From the NCBI RefSeq assembly GCF_014451325.2, contig NZ_JACSCH020000002.1, forward strand, positions 620,001 through 684,000: DNA of 64,000 bases. Reading direction: 5' to 3'. The notes below the pieces were generated by a model that saw only the letters and a list, made by a program, of their open reading frames with translations, searched no databases and had not been told where the DNA came from. The position numbers and the translations under genes were made by a program. Shown piece by piece: positions 45,002 to 53,864 of the stretch. The stretch's first letter is position 1. Each line of letters opens with the position of its first letter. The DNA is from Streptomyces sp. CB02980. GTDB taxonomy: Bacteria > Actinomycetota > Actinomycetes > Streptomycetales > Streptomycetaceae.

Positions 45002-46117
45002 GTGGCCGACCGGGGGGAAAGCGTGCTGGACGATGGCGACGCCGCGGCGAATCGTGACAAGCCTGTCAAGCTCAGGCTGTCAGGAGCCGGGCTGCACTTC
45101 CCGACCCTGCCGAGCCCCAAGAAGCAGGTCTTCGACTACGGCCCAAACGAGTTCGAAGAGTTCGTCGAGGAATGGGTACCAGCCCTCAACACCCGCTACG
45201 TGCGCGTGGAACGGCACGGCGGTACCGGGGATCACGGAGTGGACGTCGCCGCATACCTCACACCGCAGGCCATGGAAGGGGAGTGGCACAACTACCAGTG
45301 CAAGCACTACGGCGACGCTCTCACCTGGTCGAAGGCCGCACCGGAGATCAGGAAGCTCTTCGCCTCAGTCGTACAGAAGCGATACACACTGCCGAGCCGG
45401 TACATCTTCGCCGCGCCAATCATCGGCCGCAGCCTGGTGAAGCAGTTCGCCAGACCCTCTGACACGCGGGCGAAGTTCCTCGCCGAACTCTCCTCCACCA
45501 AGGACCCCGTCATCACCTCGCTCAGCTCTGCCGAGCGCGAGAGCGTTGTCAGTCTGGCGCAGAGCACCGACTTCTCCATGTTCGAACCGGTCAACATGGA
45601 CGAGATGCTCGACCTCCACAAGACCACCCGGCACTGGGCCGACCGGTTCACCCAGCCGCTGCCCCCTCGCCCGCAGATCATGAACCCTCCGGCCGAGCAC
45701 ACTCCCCTCGAGGCGCGGTACATCCAGAAACTCCTCGACGCTTACCGCGAGGAATGGGGCGAAGAAACCGACACGCTGGAGCGTGTCGCCGAGAACGAGG
45801 ACGCCCGCGATCACCTCAACCGTCAGCGTGAAGCCTTCTACAGCGCCGAGTCCCTGCGCGTCTTCGCCCGCGACGCCACTCCCGAGGGCCACTTCGAAGC
45901 CGTTCTCGACGACATCCACGCCATCGTCGTCGAGGTAGCCCGCGGCCGGCACCCCAGCGCCCTTGAGCGACTCCAAGCCGTTCTCGTCACAGCCGGCCAC
46001 GTGGCGCTCACCGAGACGATCCTCGCCAAGCAAGTGAGACCTCTCGACCGTAAAGGGGTATGTCACCACCTGGCGAACGACGATCGGCTCACCTGGCGCC
46101 AAGGAGGTAAGGCATGA
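45002..46117 (+). CDS. ABC-3C system nuclease-type effector
   Basis: A 371-residue protein. The N-terminal domain shows a PD-(D/E)xK restriction-endonuclease pattern: FEEFVEEW (acidic residues near 52-57), GGTGDHGVDVAAYL (Asp81) and HNYQCKHY (Gln99-x-Lys101). The C-terminal half (residues about 230-371) resembles the C-terminal domain found in ABC-three-component effectors (YIQKLLDAYREEWGEE, DIHAIVVEVARG, AILAKQVRPLDRKGVCHHLAND-like end). GTG 45002 is assigned, but GTG 45023 has a better GGGGGGAA ribosome-binding site. The stop overlaps the next gene's ATG by 4 nt. Likely cuts invading DNA under control of the ATPase. Confidence 0.8.
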   Translation: MADRGESVLDDGDAAANRDKPVKLRLSGAGLHFPTLPSPKKQVFDYGPNEFEEFVEEWVPALNTRYVRVERHGGTGDHGVDVAAYLTPQAMEGEWHNYQCKHYGDALTWSKAAPEIRKLFASVVQKRYTLPSRYIFAAPIIGRSLVKQFARPSDTRAKFLAELSSTKDPVITSLSSAERESVVSLAQSTDFSMFEPVNMDEMLDLHKTTRHWADRFTQPLPPRPQIMNPPAEHTPLEARYIQKLLDAYREEWGEETDTLERVAENEDARDHLNRQREAFYSAESLRVFARDATPEGHFEAVLDDIHAIVVEVARGRHPSALERLQAVLVTAGHVALTETILAKQVRPLDRKGVCHHLANDDRLTWRQGGKA

Positions 46118-46575
46118 ACCCGCTCAACAGCCCGCTGGAGGTCGGTGTGCGTGCCCTGGCTCTGCTGGCCGAGAGTCACCCCGAACCCATGGACCTCGCC
46201 CAGCTGGTCGTGCTCGACTACGCCCTTCTGCACAGCGCGGAATTCGACGGCCCGCCAAGCCTGCACCCCGACCTACCCGCGCGAACCGGGGAGCTGGGCA
46301 TGAAGCGTCGGGTCCTCGAGCAGGGCCTGCTCGTACTTATCCGTGCCGGGCTGGCTGGGATCGAAGCACACCAGCAGGGCCTGATGTACCGGGCCACTGA
46401 GCGGGGACCGGCATTCATCGACATCCTCGAAACACCCTATGTCGACCGCCTGCGCGACCGCGCCGAGTGGGTCGTGCACGAGTACGCGCCCCACATCGAA
46501 GTGGACGCCTTCACTCGCGACCTCATCAACCGCCCCGCCGACACACCTCTGCCGCCCGAGGTCCACCGTGACTGA
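46114..46575 (+). CDS. ABC-3C system middle component
   Basis: A 153-residue protein with a winged-helix-like pattern (EVGVRALALLAESHPEPMDLAQLVVLDYALLHSAEF, GELGMKRRVLEQGLLVLIRAGLAG, YRATERGPAFIDIL). This is how ABC-three-component middle proteins look, and they sit between effector and ATPase genes. The start overlaps the effector stop (ATGA) and the end overlaps the ATPase start by 8 nt. It is thought to bridge the ATPase and the effector. Confidence 0.8.
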   Translation: MNPLNSPLEVGVRALALLAESHPEPMDLAQLVVLDYALLHSAEFDGPPSLHPDLPARTGELGMKRRVLEQGLLVLIRAGLAGIEAHQQGLMYRATERGPAFIDILETPYVDRLRDRAEWVVHEYAPHIEVDAFTRDLINRPADTPLPPEVHRD

Positions 46576-48439
46576 TCTGAGACTGCTCCACCTCACCTAT
46601 GCCGGATCAGCAAGGCCCCCCGCGCAAGTCGTCTTCGACGACGACATGACTGTCATCTATGGAGCCTCCGACACTGGCAAGTCGTTCATCGTCGATTCCA
46701 TCGCTTACATGCTCGGCAATAGCAACCTGACTCTCATCCCCGAAGCCGAGGGCTACAGTCAGATCCTCCTCGGCCTACGCATGCCGGACGGCAGCCCCCT
46801 CACTCTCGTGCGCCGGCCCGACAGCAACGCCGTACAGGCGCATTTCGCCGACCTCAGAGACCTGGTGACACGTCCCGCGGACCGTCAGCTGACAGCCACC
46901 CACACCGCACGCAGCACCCGCAGCCTGTCCATGTTCCTGCTGGGCGAGCTCGGCCTGGGCGACGTATGCATCCGCAAGAACGAAGCGGGCGGAACGCGCG
47001 ACCTGATGCTTGCCGACCTCGCGCACCTGTCGGTTGTCACGGAAACCCGCATGGTCGACCCGCTCTCGCCGGTCCTGACCTCTCACGCCAACTCGACCAA
47101 GACTCCCGCCACCTCGGTGATGAAGTTTCTCCTCACCGGCCAAGACGACCCTGTCATCGACACCGGCCCGAACCAGGGCCAGCGCCGGGTCCACAAAGGA
47201 CAGATCACCCTTCTGGACCAGATCGTCCTCGAACTCACGGGCAAGCTCACCACCCAGGAGAACGAGACGCAGCTGCGCGAGCGGTTGACCCGAATCCAGA
47301 CCACCATCGACGCGCAGTCCCAGTCCCTGAGGTTCATCGCCGACCGGCACATGAACGCCGTCACCAGCCGCATGCATACATCCCAGGAACTGGCGGCACT
47401 GGACAACCGCCTGGCTGAGGTCACTGACCTCCTCACCCGATTCAGGCTCCTCGAGCAGCAGTACCGCTCCGACCTGGAGCGGTTGGAGACGGTCAGTGAA
47501 GTCGGCAGCCTCCTAGGGTTCTTCCGCTTGGGAACCTGCGTCTTCTGCGGTGCCGAAACCGAGCACCAACACCCCGGCCACAGCGCCGAGGAGACCACCC
47601 AGCTCCAACAGGCCGTCCAGGCGGAGACAGGCAAGACCACCAACCTGCTCACCGACCTTCTGCCTACCATCACCGAGCTGGACACGCAGCTGGCCACCCT
47701 GCGCAGACGCCACGAATCCCTCCGGGCTCAGGCTGCCGACCTCGACGCACAGATCGACACAGCCGAGAGCCAGCTCGCACCCCTGCGAGCACACATGGAC
47801 GAGCTTCTTGCTGCCCGATCCACAGTGGAGCGGGAACTGGAGCTGCACTCCCGCATCAGCGAACTCGAACACCGACGCTCCACCCTCGACGGCGAGGGCG
47901 CAGTCGCGACAAGCCGACCGGCCGACCACATCCCCACGCGCGTCGTGAACGCCTTCGACAGTTTTCTCAGAGACACCCTCGACACCTGGAAGGTGCCCGC
48001 TGTCGACTTCGCCGAGTACGACCAGTACACCGCCGACATCCGCGCCGGAAGCCGGCCCCGCGCCGGACGAGGCAAGGGTGTGCGCTCCGTGCTGCACTCG
48101 GCGTTCACCACCGCGCTCGCCCGCTACTGCCACGAACACGACCTCCCACACCCCGGCTTCGTCGTACTCGACTCCCCGGTCGTCACCTACCGAGAGCCCG
48201 TAGGTGAGGACGTCGACATCACCGGACACGTCGTCGACCACTTCTACCGCGACATGGCCACATTCCCAGGCCAGGCCGTCATCATCGAGAACGGTGACCC
48301 CCCGGATGACGTCCTGCCCCACGTCACCGCCTATCGCTTCACTGGCTCGGCCGAGGGCCGCCGCGGGTTCTTCCCCATCAGCGCCGCACGCCCGCCGAAA
48401 GCAGCCGACAACACAGGCTCCCAGGAACCCAAGACCTAA
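46568..48439 (+). CDS. ABC-3C Rad50-like ATPase
   Basis: A 623-residue SMC/Rad50-type ATPase from GTG 46568. Walker A is YGASDTGKS (residues 31-39). Two coiled-coil arms (about 215-310 and 340-460) flank a zinc-hook-like centre, CVFC at 324-327 with HQHPGH at 333-338. The C-terminal lobe has FVVLDSPVVTYRE (Walker B and D-loop region) and QAVIIENGDPP. It is the DNA-sensing motor of the ABC-three-component system. It overlaps the middle-component gene by 8 nt, and a hairpin follows the stop, so the operon contains exactly these three genes. Confidence 0.88.
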   Translation: MTDLRLLHLTYAGSARPPAQVVFDDDMTVIYGASDTGKSFIVDSIAYMLGNSNLTLIPEAEGYSQILLGLRMPDGSPLTLVRRPDSNAVQAHFADLRDLVTRPADRQLTATHTARSTRSLSMFLLGELGLGDVCIRKNEAGGTRDLMLADLAHLSVVTETRMVDPLSPVLTSHANSTKTPATSVMKFLLTGQDDPVIDTGPNQGQRRVHKGQITLLDQIVLELTGKLTTQENETQLRERLTRIQTTIDAQSQSLRFIADRHMNAVTSRMHTSQELAALDNRLAEVTDLLTRFRLLEQQYRSDLERLETVSEVGSLLGFFRLGTCVFCGAETEHQHPGHSAEETTQLQQAVQAETGKTTNLLTDLLPTITELDTQLATLRRRHESLRAQAADLDAQIDTAESQLAPLRAHMDELLAARSTVERELELHSRISELEHRRSTLDGEGAVATSRPADHIPTRVVNAFDSFLRDTLDTWKVPAVDFAEYDQYTADIRAGSRPRAGRGKGVRSVLHSAFTTALARYCHEHDLPHPGFVVLDSPVVTYREPVGEDVDITGHVVDHFYRDMATFPGQAVIIENGDPPDDVLPHVTAYRFTGSAEGRRGFFPISAARPPKAADNTGSQEPKT

Positions 48440-48444
48440 GACTC

Positions 48445-48465
48445 CTCTGCCCGGCACTGGCAGAG
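48445..48465 (+). terminator. weak hairpin after the ABC-3C operon
   Basis: CTCTGCC pairs with GGCAGAG around a 7-nt loop just after the ATPase stop. There is no T-run. Confidence 0.4.
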
Positions 48466-49183
48466 CCCGATAGCTGCCGTGCTGCGCTCCAACGACTGGC
48501 CGTCCCAGCGGCGTCCTTCCTGACCAGCAACAGCGCAACCGTGTACCGCCAGCAGACGAAGAGCCGCTGGCGACCTCCTGTCCCAGGGCCCCTGGCCCTC
48601 GGACAAGGGAACCGCGCTGCTCACAAGACGTCCGACAGGAGTGGTCGAGGCGTGCCGTCGCAGGCCGACGTCGAACTTCTCCGCCGCCTGGAGGCGTGTG
48701 CCATTCGTACCAGCCCCGGCTGCAGCCTTGTCAATCGCCATTGTGGCTGCAGGGACCCCCACCGTCACCAGGCCGATGCTCGCTGTCCGCACCTGCTCAC
48801 CGACGGCACGGAACCTGGAAGTTCGCCGTGGATGTCCCCACCCCAGACCGTCGCCGGACGTGCGCCGGAACGGATTCGCCAGTCAGGACTCGGCCGAAGT
48901 GCACTGCGCCGGTTCCTTGGAGGGTGAGGCCAGGGAATCGACGCGGACCGCGCCAACAGTCGCCGCCCATGTGCTGAGCCAACCTCGGATGCCCGTTATC
49001 CCGACTACGTACGCAACGACCTCGTCCCCACGTTCGGCACCCTCAAGCCACCGCCGCGGGCACGCCCCTGCTTGGCGCGCCGAGAAGTGGACCAGGTGTG
49101 ACGATGGAGGTGCGACCCACTCGCCCTGTCAGCGAGTTGAGATGCTCGGGGTGCCTCCATCGTTGATAGCACTTGGAGATTTG
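48466..49183. other. degenerate gap with an integrase N-terminal remnant
   Basis: About 720 nt with no intact gene. At 48994-49050 the plus strand encodes RYPDYVRNDLVPTFGTLK, the conserved core-binding-domain segment of tyrosine integrases (YxxYVRxxLVPxLGxLxL), with stops and frameshifts on either side. The rest shows no conserved frame. It marks an old deletion of a mobile element. Confidence 0.5.
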
Positions 49184-50506
49184 ATGGACGACCCATGCCT
49201 GATCGTGGTGGGCGCAGGCCCCAAAGGAATAGCTCTGGGGGCGAAAGTATCTGCGCTTAGAACCTGCGGGCTTCACGTTCCCCGCGTGAGGATATTTGAT
49301 CACAGCGGTGTGGCGGCAAATTGGACAGGGACGGAAGGGGAATACACCAACGGGCGCCAGAGGCTCGCCAGCTCACCCCTAAAGGATGTCGGGTTCCCCT
49401 ACGCGTCAAAATGGGGAGATGCGCAGAAGAATGCTCAAGTCGACGAGGAGATGCTTAGGTTCAGCTGGCCGGCCTACTTGATCGCCCGCCGCACGATGAA
49501 ATTCGAGAAGAAGAATTACTATGCGACGTGGGTAGATCGAGGAGAAATAGTTCCGCTCCTGTCCGAGTGGGCTGGCTACCTCGAATGGGTGGCTATGCAG
49601 TCGGGTTGCACGCCAGATGAGCGACGCGTGAAGGCCGCATCGAAAGTGGGGAACCGGTGGGAGGTGGTCGTTGTAGACAAATTCGGCATAGAAGAGACAG
49701 TGCCTGGAGATGGATTGGTTGTCACGGGCCCTGGCGGGCCTAAGACGCTAAAGGGTTACGACCCAGAGAACCACCCACCCATCGCTACAGACGCCAGGAA
49801 TTTTTGGAAGTACCTTGAGGACGTAGTCGATGGCAGGAGTCTCAGATTTGGAGTGATCGGAGCGGGCGGAGCCGCGGCATCCGTCGCCATGGCTTTGCTC
49901 CAAGTATCTGAATCCCGCATATCTGCAGACCCCAAACAGAACCCGTTCATGGTAGATATCCTGACTCCGGATGGCGTTGTATATTCGCGTGGAGAGAGCT
50001 ATGACGAGAATAGGCACTACTCCGATCCGCAGGAGTGGATAAAATTCAGCAGCGACGGAAGGAGGAAGTTTAACGAGCACACCAGCGCTGGAGTCTTCTC
50101 TCTCGAGGCTAAGCAGGAGATTGGCTTGGCGGAAAATCTCTATACAAAATGTTTCGATGTCGCAGACATAAAGGTTTGGGGATCCTTTGGCGGAGTGAGC
50201 GTCTACTCAACGGGCGAGGATGATCCACTCCACTATGATCGGGTTATAAATGCAACTGGCTTCGACGGATTGTGGTGGATTGACGACCTGCTTGAGGATG
50301 ATCTGCGGGGGATGGCGCCCTTTAATGCTGCGAGGGTGCCAGGGAAGCGGAACGGCGGACTTGCCATAGGGGATAGTTTGGAGCTCAGAAACTTCGATCC
50401 TCCGCTTCACCTTCCCATGCTGGCCGAGGGGCAGGGGCCTGGCTTCCCAAGCCTAATGTGTCTCGGATTGATGTCGGATCGCATCCTTAGGAGATATGTA
50501 CGTTGA
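49184..50506 (+). CDS. SidA/IucD-like flavin-dependent monooxygenase
   Basis: A 440-residue protein. The FAD-binding motif LIVVGAGPKGIALGAKV is at residues 6-22 and a second nucleotide-binding motif FGVIGAGGAAASVAMALLQ lies near residue 230. RQRLASSPLKDVGFPY, WPAYLIARRTM, FKYLEDVV-type segments and VINATGFD near the end suit the class B N-hydroxylating monooxygenase family. ATG 49184 follows GGAG by 5 nt; the frame is open far upstream but that part is not conserved. GC is lower than the chromosome. No siderophore or amine pathway gene is near, so a role in the island (nucleotide, amine or protein modification) is open. Confidence 0.78.
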   Translation: MDDPCLIVVGAGPKGIALGAKVSALRTCGLHVPRVRIFDHSGVAANWTGTEGEYTNGRQRLASSPLKDVGFPYASKWGDAQKNAQVDEEMLRFSWPAYLIARRTMKFEKKNYYATWVDRGEIVPLLSEWAGYLEWVAMQSGCTPDERRVKAASKVGNRWEVVVVDKFGIEETVPGDGLVVTGPGGPKTLKGYDPENHPPIATDARNFWKYLEDVVDGRSLRFGVIGAGGAAASVAMALLQVSESRISADPKQNPFMVDILTPDGVVYSRGESYDENRHYSDPQEWIKFSSDGRRKFNEHTSAGVFSLEAKQEIGLAENLYTKCFDVADIKVWGSFGGVSVYSTGEDDPLHYDRVINATGFDGLWWIDDLLEDDLRGMAPFNAARVPGKRNGGLAIGDSLELRNFDPPLHLPMLAEGQGPGFPSLMCLGLMSDRILRRYVR

Positions 50507-50540
50507 CAAAATACTCCAAGCAGGCGTACAATTCCTGCTT
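50503..50540 (+). promoter_or_regulatory. near-consensus promoter with overlapping operator
   Basis: TTGACA (50503-50508, overlapping the stop codon of the monooxygenase) and TACAAT (50527-50532) are 18 nt apart, close to the sigma-70 consensus and unusually strong for this genome. The inverted repeat AAGCAGG-N9-CCTGCTT (50518-50540) brackets the -10 box. A repressor bound there would block the promoter. It drives the 134-residue gene at 50570. Confidence 0.7.
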
Positions 50541-50569
50541 CATTGGCCGCCTGAAATAGGGGTGCCGCT

Positions 50570-50974
50570 ATGGCCTCGACTGCAGCCTGGACTCTTTCCC
50601 CGTTCGTTCGACGCACCGTCTACTGGCCGATATCTCTAGCCGTGGATGTATCCTCCGAGGCTGCGGCGCTCAAGATGTCACTTACGGAGCTCGTGGAGAG
50701 CTCGGTATTGGCAGCGAAGTTTCCTGATGTGGAGTGCGAGCTGAACATCTCATCCCCTCTCTCCGGTGATGAGTTGACAGAATGCTCAATCCACTGGTCC
50801 GAGGAAGCGGACGCACAGGTCGATGACCTGCTGCGCCAGCTCGGCGCTGATACCAAATTCAGCTCGGATTTGATAATTGCGGCTTGCGTTGCTTTGATGC
50901 GGCCGGCTGTGCGGTGGTGGGGTGACAGGCCGCTCGATGTGACTCAACATGCTAAGGCTGGCATGACGCCATAG
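50570..50974 (+). CDS. hypothetical protein of 134 residues with its own strong promoter
   Basis: ATG 50570 follows AGGGG by 7 nt. The product begins with a basic stretch (TLSPFVRRTVYWPISLAVDV), followed by an acidic middle (SEEADAQVDDLLRQLG) and a hydrophobic helix (DLIIAACVALMRPAV). No known domain is recognised; a small DNA-binding or toxin-antitoxin type protein is possible. It sits 63 nt after the monooxygenase and has a promoter/operator placed exactly between them. Confidence 0.6.
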   Translation: MASTAAWTLSPFVRRTVYWPISLAVDVSSEAAALKMSLTELVESSVLAAKFPDVECELNISSPLSGDELTECSIHWSEEADAQVDDLLRQLGADTKFSSDLIIAACVALMRPAVRWWGDRPLDVTQHAKAGMTP

Positions 50975-51039
50975 AAAGCGGCGGTCGGACGGCGGCGTGG
51001 GCAGGCCGACCCGACAGCCGCCCGCTCGGACCGCGTCTG

Positions 51040-51440
51040 GTGCTAGACCGCCTCCACCGGCTGTCTGAGGAAGCTGGCGTCCCCCGGGGCACGGTCCACG
51101 ACCTGCGGCACTTCGCCGCCACGATCACCATCTCCGCCGGCGTCCCGCTGACCGTGGTGTCCAAGGCGCTGCGGCATTCCACTGCCGACCACCGCGAACT
51201 TCTACAGCCACCTCACCCAGCAAGCCGCGCACCAAGCCGTCGGCACCATCGACCACGTACTCAGCGGAGCCGAGCAGACGGTCGGTCGTACGGGCCGGCC
51301 GGCGTGGCTGCGACCACCGCGCGACTACATCCACCGGCTCCGCGAACCCTCCACAAGCTCCGTTCCCCCGCACCACCCGACGCCAGTGCCGCGGCGAACC
51401 AGCCCCGGCTCGGGCGTGCGACCACACTGCGACCACCATG
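51040..51440 (+). pseudogene. C-terminal remnant of a tyrosine integrase
   Basis: The frame encodes LDRLHRLSEEAGVPRGTVHDLRHFAATITISAGVPLTVVSKALRHS, containing the catalytic HxxR and the second His. At about 51185 a frameshift moves the continuation (ANFYSHLTQQAAHQAVGTIDHVLSGAEQTV, containing the nucleophile Tyr) into another frame. The 5' half of the gene is missing. It ends close to the hairpin and att copy 3, as the integrase at 44.4 kb does for att copy 2. Confidence 0.8.
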
Positions 51441-51456
51441 GCCCGGAACGCACGAA

Positions 51457-51488
51457 AGGCCGCCCTCTCATGGATGAGAGAACGGCCT
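51457..51488 (+). terminator. hairpin before att copy 3
   Basis: AGGCCG and CTCTCAT pair with ATGAGAG and CGGCCT around a GG loop, with two short unpaired bulges. Same position relative to the tRNA-like block as the other two hairpins. Confidence 0.6.
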
Positions 51489-51509
51489 CCGACCCTGCGT
51501 TTCCGCATG

Positions 51510-51552
51510 GTCGGGGCAACAGGATTTGAACCTGCGCCCCCTTGACCTCCAG
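51510..51552 (-). repeat. att copy 3: diverged 3' half of tRNA-Pro
   Basis: 39 of 43 positions match att copies 1 and 2. On the minus strand the T-arm (GCAGG/TTCAAAT/CCTGT) and acceptor TGCCCCG plus A73 are intact; the anticodon positions read GGA instead of GGG. The 5' half is absent, so it is not a functional tRNA. Confidence 0.8.
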
Positions 51553-51588
51553 CGTGACGGCCCGTCGTGCACCATCGCGCATGCCGTG

Positions 51589-51607
51589 TGGTCCCCAACT
51601 AGTCCCC
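51589..51607. repeat. paired TGGTCCCC motif, copy 3
   Basis: TGGTCCCCAACTAGTCCCC follows att copy 3 by 37 nt and shares its left flank with copy 2. Confidence 0.6.
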
Positions 51608-51785
51608 AACTCACGTACGGGCTCGACCTCATCCCCCTCCGCGATCCTTCCGAGCGACAAAAGCAGCGAACTGCCCCGCTCATGCATGCAGTCTGCCGAT
51701 ACCATCCCGTTCCTGGGCTGGGACTCCATTCATGGGTGTGTGTCAGCCTCATGGCGCTTCATCGCAGAAGAGGAACGAACACCCT

Positions 51786-53843
51786 GTGAGCATCGCTCGC
51801 GTAGACGGGCGGGTGCAGCCTGCCCGCTCCGGTGACCCGAAGCGGGTCGGTCCCTACCGGATCATCGGCCGTCTCGGCTCGGGCGGCATGGGCACCGTCC
51901 ACGCCGGTCTCGATCCAGCCGGCCTCCGTGTCGCTGTGAAGGTGATCCACCCCGCACAGGCCGAGGACCATGAATTCCGGGCCCGCTTCCGCCGAGAGGT
52001 CCAGCTCTCCTCTCGCGTGCACGGACCGTGCCTCATCCCTCTCCTCGCAGCAGACCCGGATGCCGAGACCCCCTGGCTGGCAACCGCCTACGCGCCCGGG
52101 CTCACCCTCGACCAGCATCTCGCCGCCCACGGAGCGCTCACCGGCGCCACCCTGTACGCCTTCGCCACCGGCACCGCCCAGGCCCTCGCTGCAATCCACT
52201 CCACCGGCGTCGTCCACCGGGATGTGAAGCCGCAAAACGTCATCCTCACCCCGGCCGGTCCTCGAGTCCTGGACTTCGGTATCGCACACGCCGCCGACGG
52301 CACCTCCGTGACCCGGACCGGTGTCATGACCGGTACCCCCGGTTGGATCAGCCCCGAGCACTACCGCACGGGTACCGCCGGCCCCGAGGGCGACATGTTC
52401 GCCTGGGGCACGCTCGTTGCCTACGCCGCCACGGGGCGCCCGCCCTTCGGGACCGGAGCTCCCGACGTGGTCGCCTATCGCGTCATGTCCGAGGAACCCG
52501 ATCTCGACGGCCTCCCCGACGAACTGCGCGAGCCCCTGACGAAGGCGCTCGCGAAGAACCCCGCCGAGCGAATCAGCGCCGACGCGGCAGCGGAGGAATG
52601 TGCGCGGCTCCTCGCCGGTCAGGCGACCCAGGTCCTCGGCGCAGCCGCCGAACCTGAGCCGACGCAGATCAGTGACCGCCTCACCACCGCGTGGAACCTC
52701 CCCAGCGTGGAGGACCCCGCCTGGAGCCTGCCCACGCCCCCAAGGCGCAAGCGCGCACTCATCACCGCCGCCGCCGTCACCGCAATCGCCGTCACCGCCG
52801 TCTCGGGTGGCATCGTCGCCTTGTACAACAGTGACGACCGTACGGATGTGACCCTTACGTCCGACCGCACCACCCCTTCGACACCCTCCACCGAGATATC
52901 CGCTCCGATCGGCGCTTCTGGAACCACGGCTTCTGGCACGCCTGCCGAAACCACGTTCGCGCCTGCGGTCGATCCGCGGACCATCAGGATCCCCAAGGAT
53001 CCACTCGCCGGGGTGGCCAATCCCGCCTACACGAGAGCCGGCGACGAGACCCAACCACACCCGGACGAGTGGAGAGCGAGCACCACTGCCAGCAGCCCCG
53101 AAGAGCGGGACGCCGAGAAGACGATCCGGGACCGGATGACGTCCATGCTGGCTACGAAGGACATGGACTTCATGAAGCCGACCATTACGTTCAACCAGCG
53201 GGCACAGACCATGATAGTGACCGGTGGCCCCGTCCCGCAGTTGCCCGAGAACTACCAAGAGGTGTTTCGCAGGGCCGGTGAGATGGCGGCCTGCTCCGCC
53301 CTCGCGCATCGTCTCAAGAATGATCCGGCCACCTGGTCCTACGGCCGCTTCGCCATCTACTGGAAGACATCCGATCTCGATGCAACGGCCCTCGGCTACG
53401 GGGAGGCCACTGACGGCTGCATCTCAGAGATAGCCGGCGAGTGGCACGGAGACGAGTCCGGCATGGCCACGGCCGAGATCCCCAGCAGCGACATGCCGGA
53501 GATCCGCGTCGCCGACGCCACGGTCAAGGCCATCGTCGCCACCTGGAACACCAACACCACCGAGACGAAAGACGACCCCATCACCCTCAACGACGGCATC
53601 AGCCTCGGCTTCGACCCCGTCGAACACGCAGCCTACGTCTGGACCGACGACCCCAACAGCCGATTCACCAGCCACGCCTCCCAGTCCAACCTCAGAGGCA
53701 CGGTCGAAGAGGCCGTCTGCCGCAAGCTCACGCTCGAGTTCCACAGCAACAAGAGCTGGGAGTACACACGCTGGTCTGTCGCCGTCTACGACGCCTACAC
53801 GGACTCTCGTCAGTTCATCGGCTCAGGTACCTGCACTCTGTGA
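51786..53843 (+). CDS. transmembrane Ser/Thr protein kinase
   Basis: A 685-residue PknB-type kinase from GTG 51786. The kinase domain covers about residues 23-280: glycine loop GRLGSGGMG, Lys52, HRDVKPQN (144-151) and DFG (163-165). A juxtamembrane linker leads to one helix (ALITAAAVTAIAVTAVSGGIVALY, about 320-343) and a roughly 340-residue external domain that does not contain PASTA repeats and that I do not recognise; it has a few cysteines. It is convergent with the OLD-like gene (21-nt gap) and lies just right of att copy 3, so it may belong to the third accessory stretch. Confidence 0.9.
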   Translation: MSIARVDGRVQPARSGDPKRVGPYRIIGRLGSGGMGTVHAGLDPAGLRVAVKVIHPAQAEDHEFRARFRREVQLSSRVHGPCLIPLLAADPDAETPWLATAYAPGLTLDQHLAAHGALTGATLYAFATGTAQALAAIHSTGVVHRDVKPQNVILTPAGPRVLDFGIAHAADGTSVTRTGVMTGTPGWISPEHYRTGTAGPEGDMFAWGTLVAYAATGRPPFGTGAPDVVAYRVMSEEPDLDGLPDELREPLTKALAKNPAERISADAAAEECARLLAGQATQVLGAAAEPEPTQISDRLTTAWNLPSVEDPAWSLPTPPRRKRALITAAAVTAIAVTAVSGGIVALYNSDDRTDVTLTSDRTTPSTPSTEISAPIGASGTTASGTPAETTFAPAVDPRTIRIPKDPLAGVANPAYTRAGDETQPHPDEWRASTTASSPEERDAEKTIRDRMTSMLATKDMDFMKPTITFNQRAQTMIVTGGPVPQLPENYQEVFRRAGEMAACSALAHRLKNDPATWSYGRFAIYWKTSDLDATALGYGEATDGCISEIAGEWHGDESGMATAEIPSSDMPEIRVADATVKAIVATWNTNTTETKDDPITLNDGISLGFDPVEHAAYVWTDDPNSRFTSHASQSNLRGTVEEAVCRKLTLEFHSNKSWEYTRWSVAVYDAYTDSRQFIGSGTCTL

Positions 53844-53864
53844 TCCTCTCGATGGCTGCGCCGA

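Noticed and set aside
48641..49183. N-terminal extension of the flavin monooxygenase
   Set aside because: The frame is open but the added 181 residues show no domain, while ATG 49184 has a good ribosome-binding site and places the FAD motif at the usual distance.
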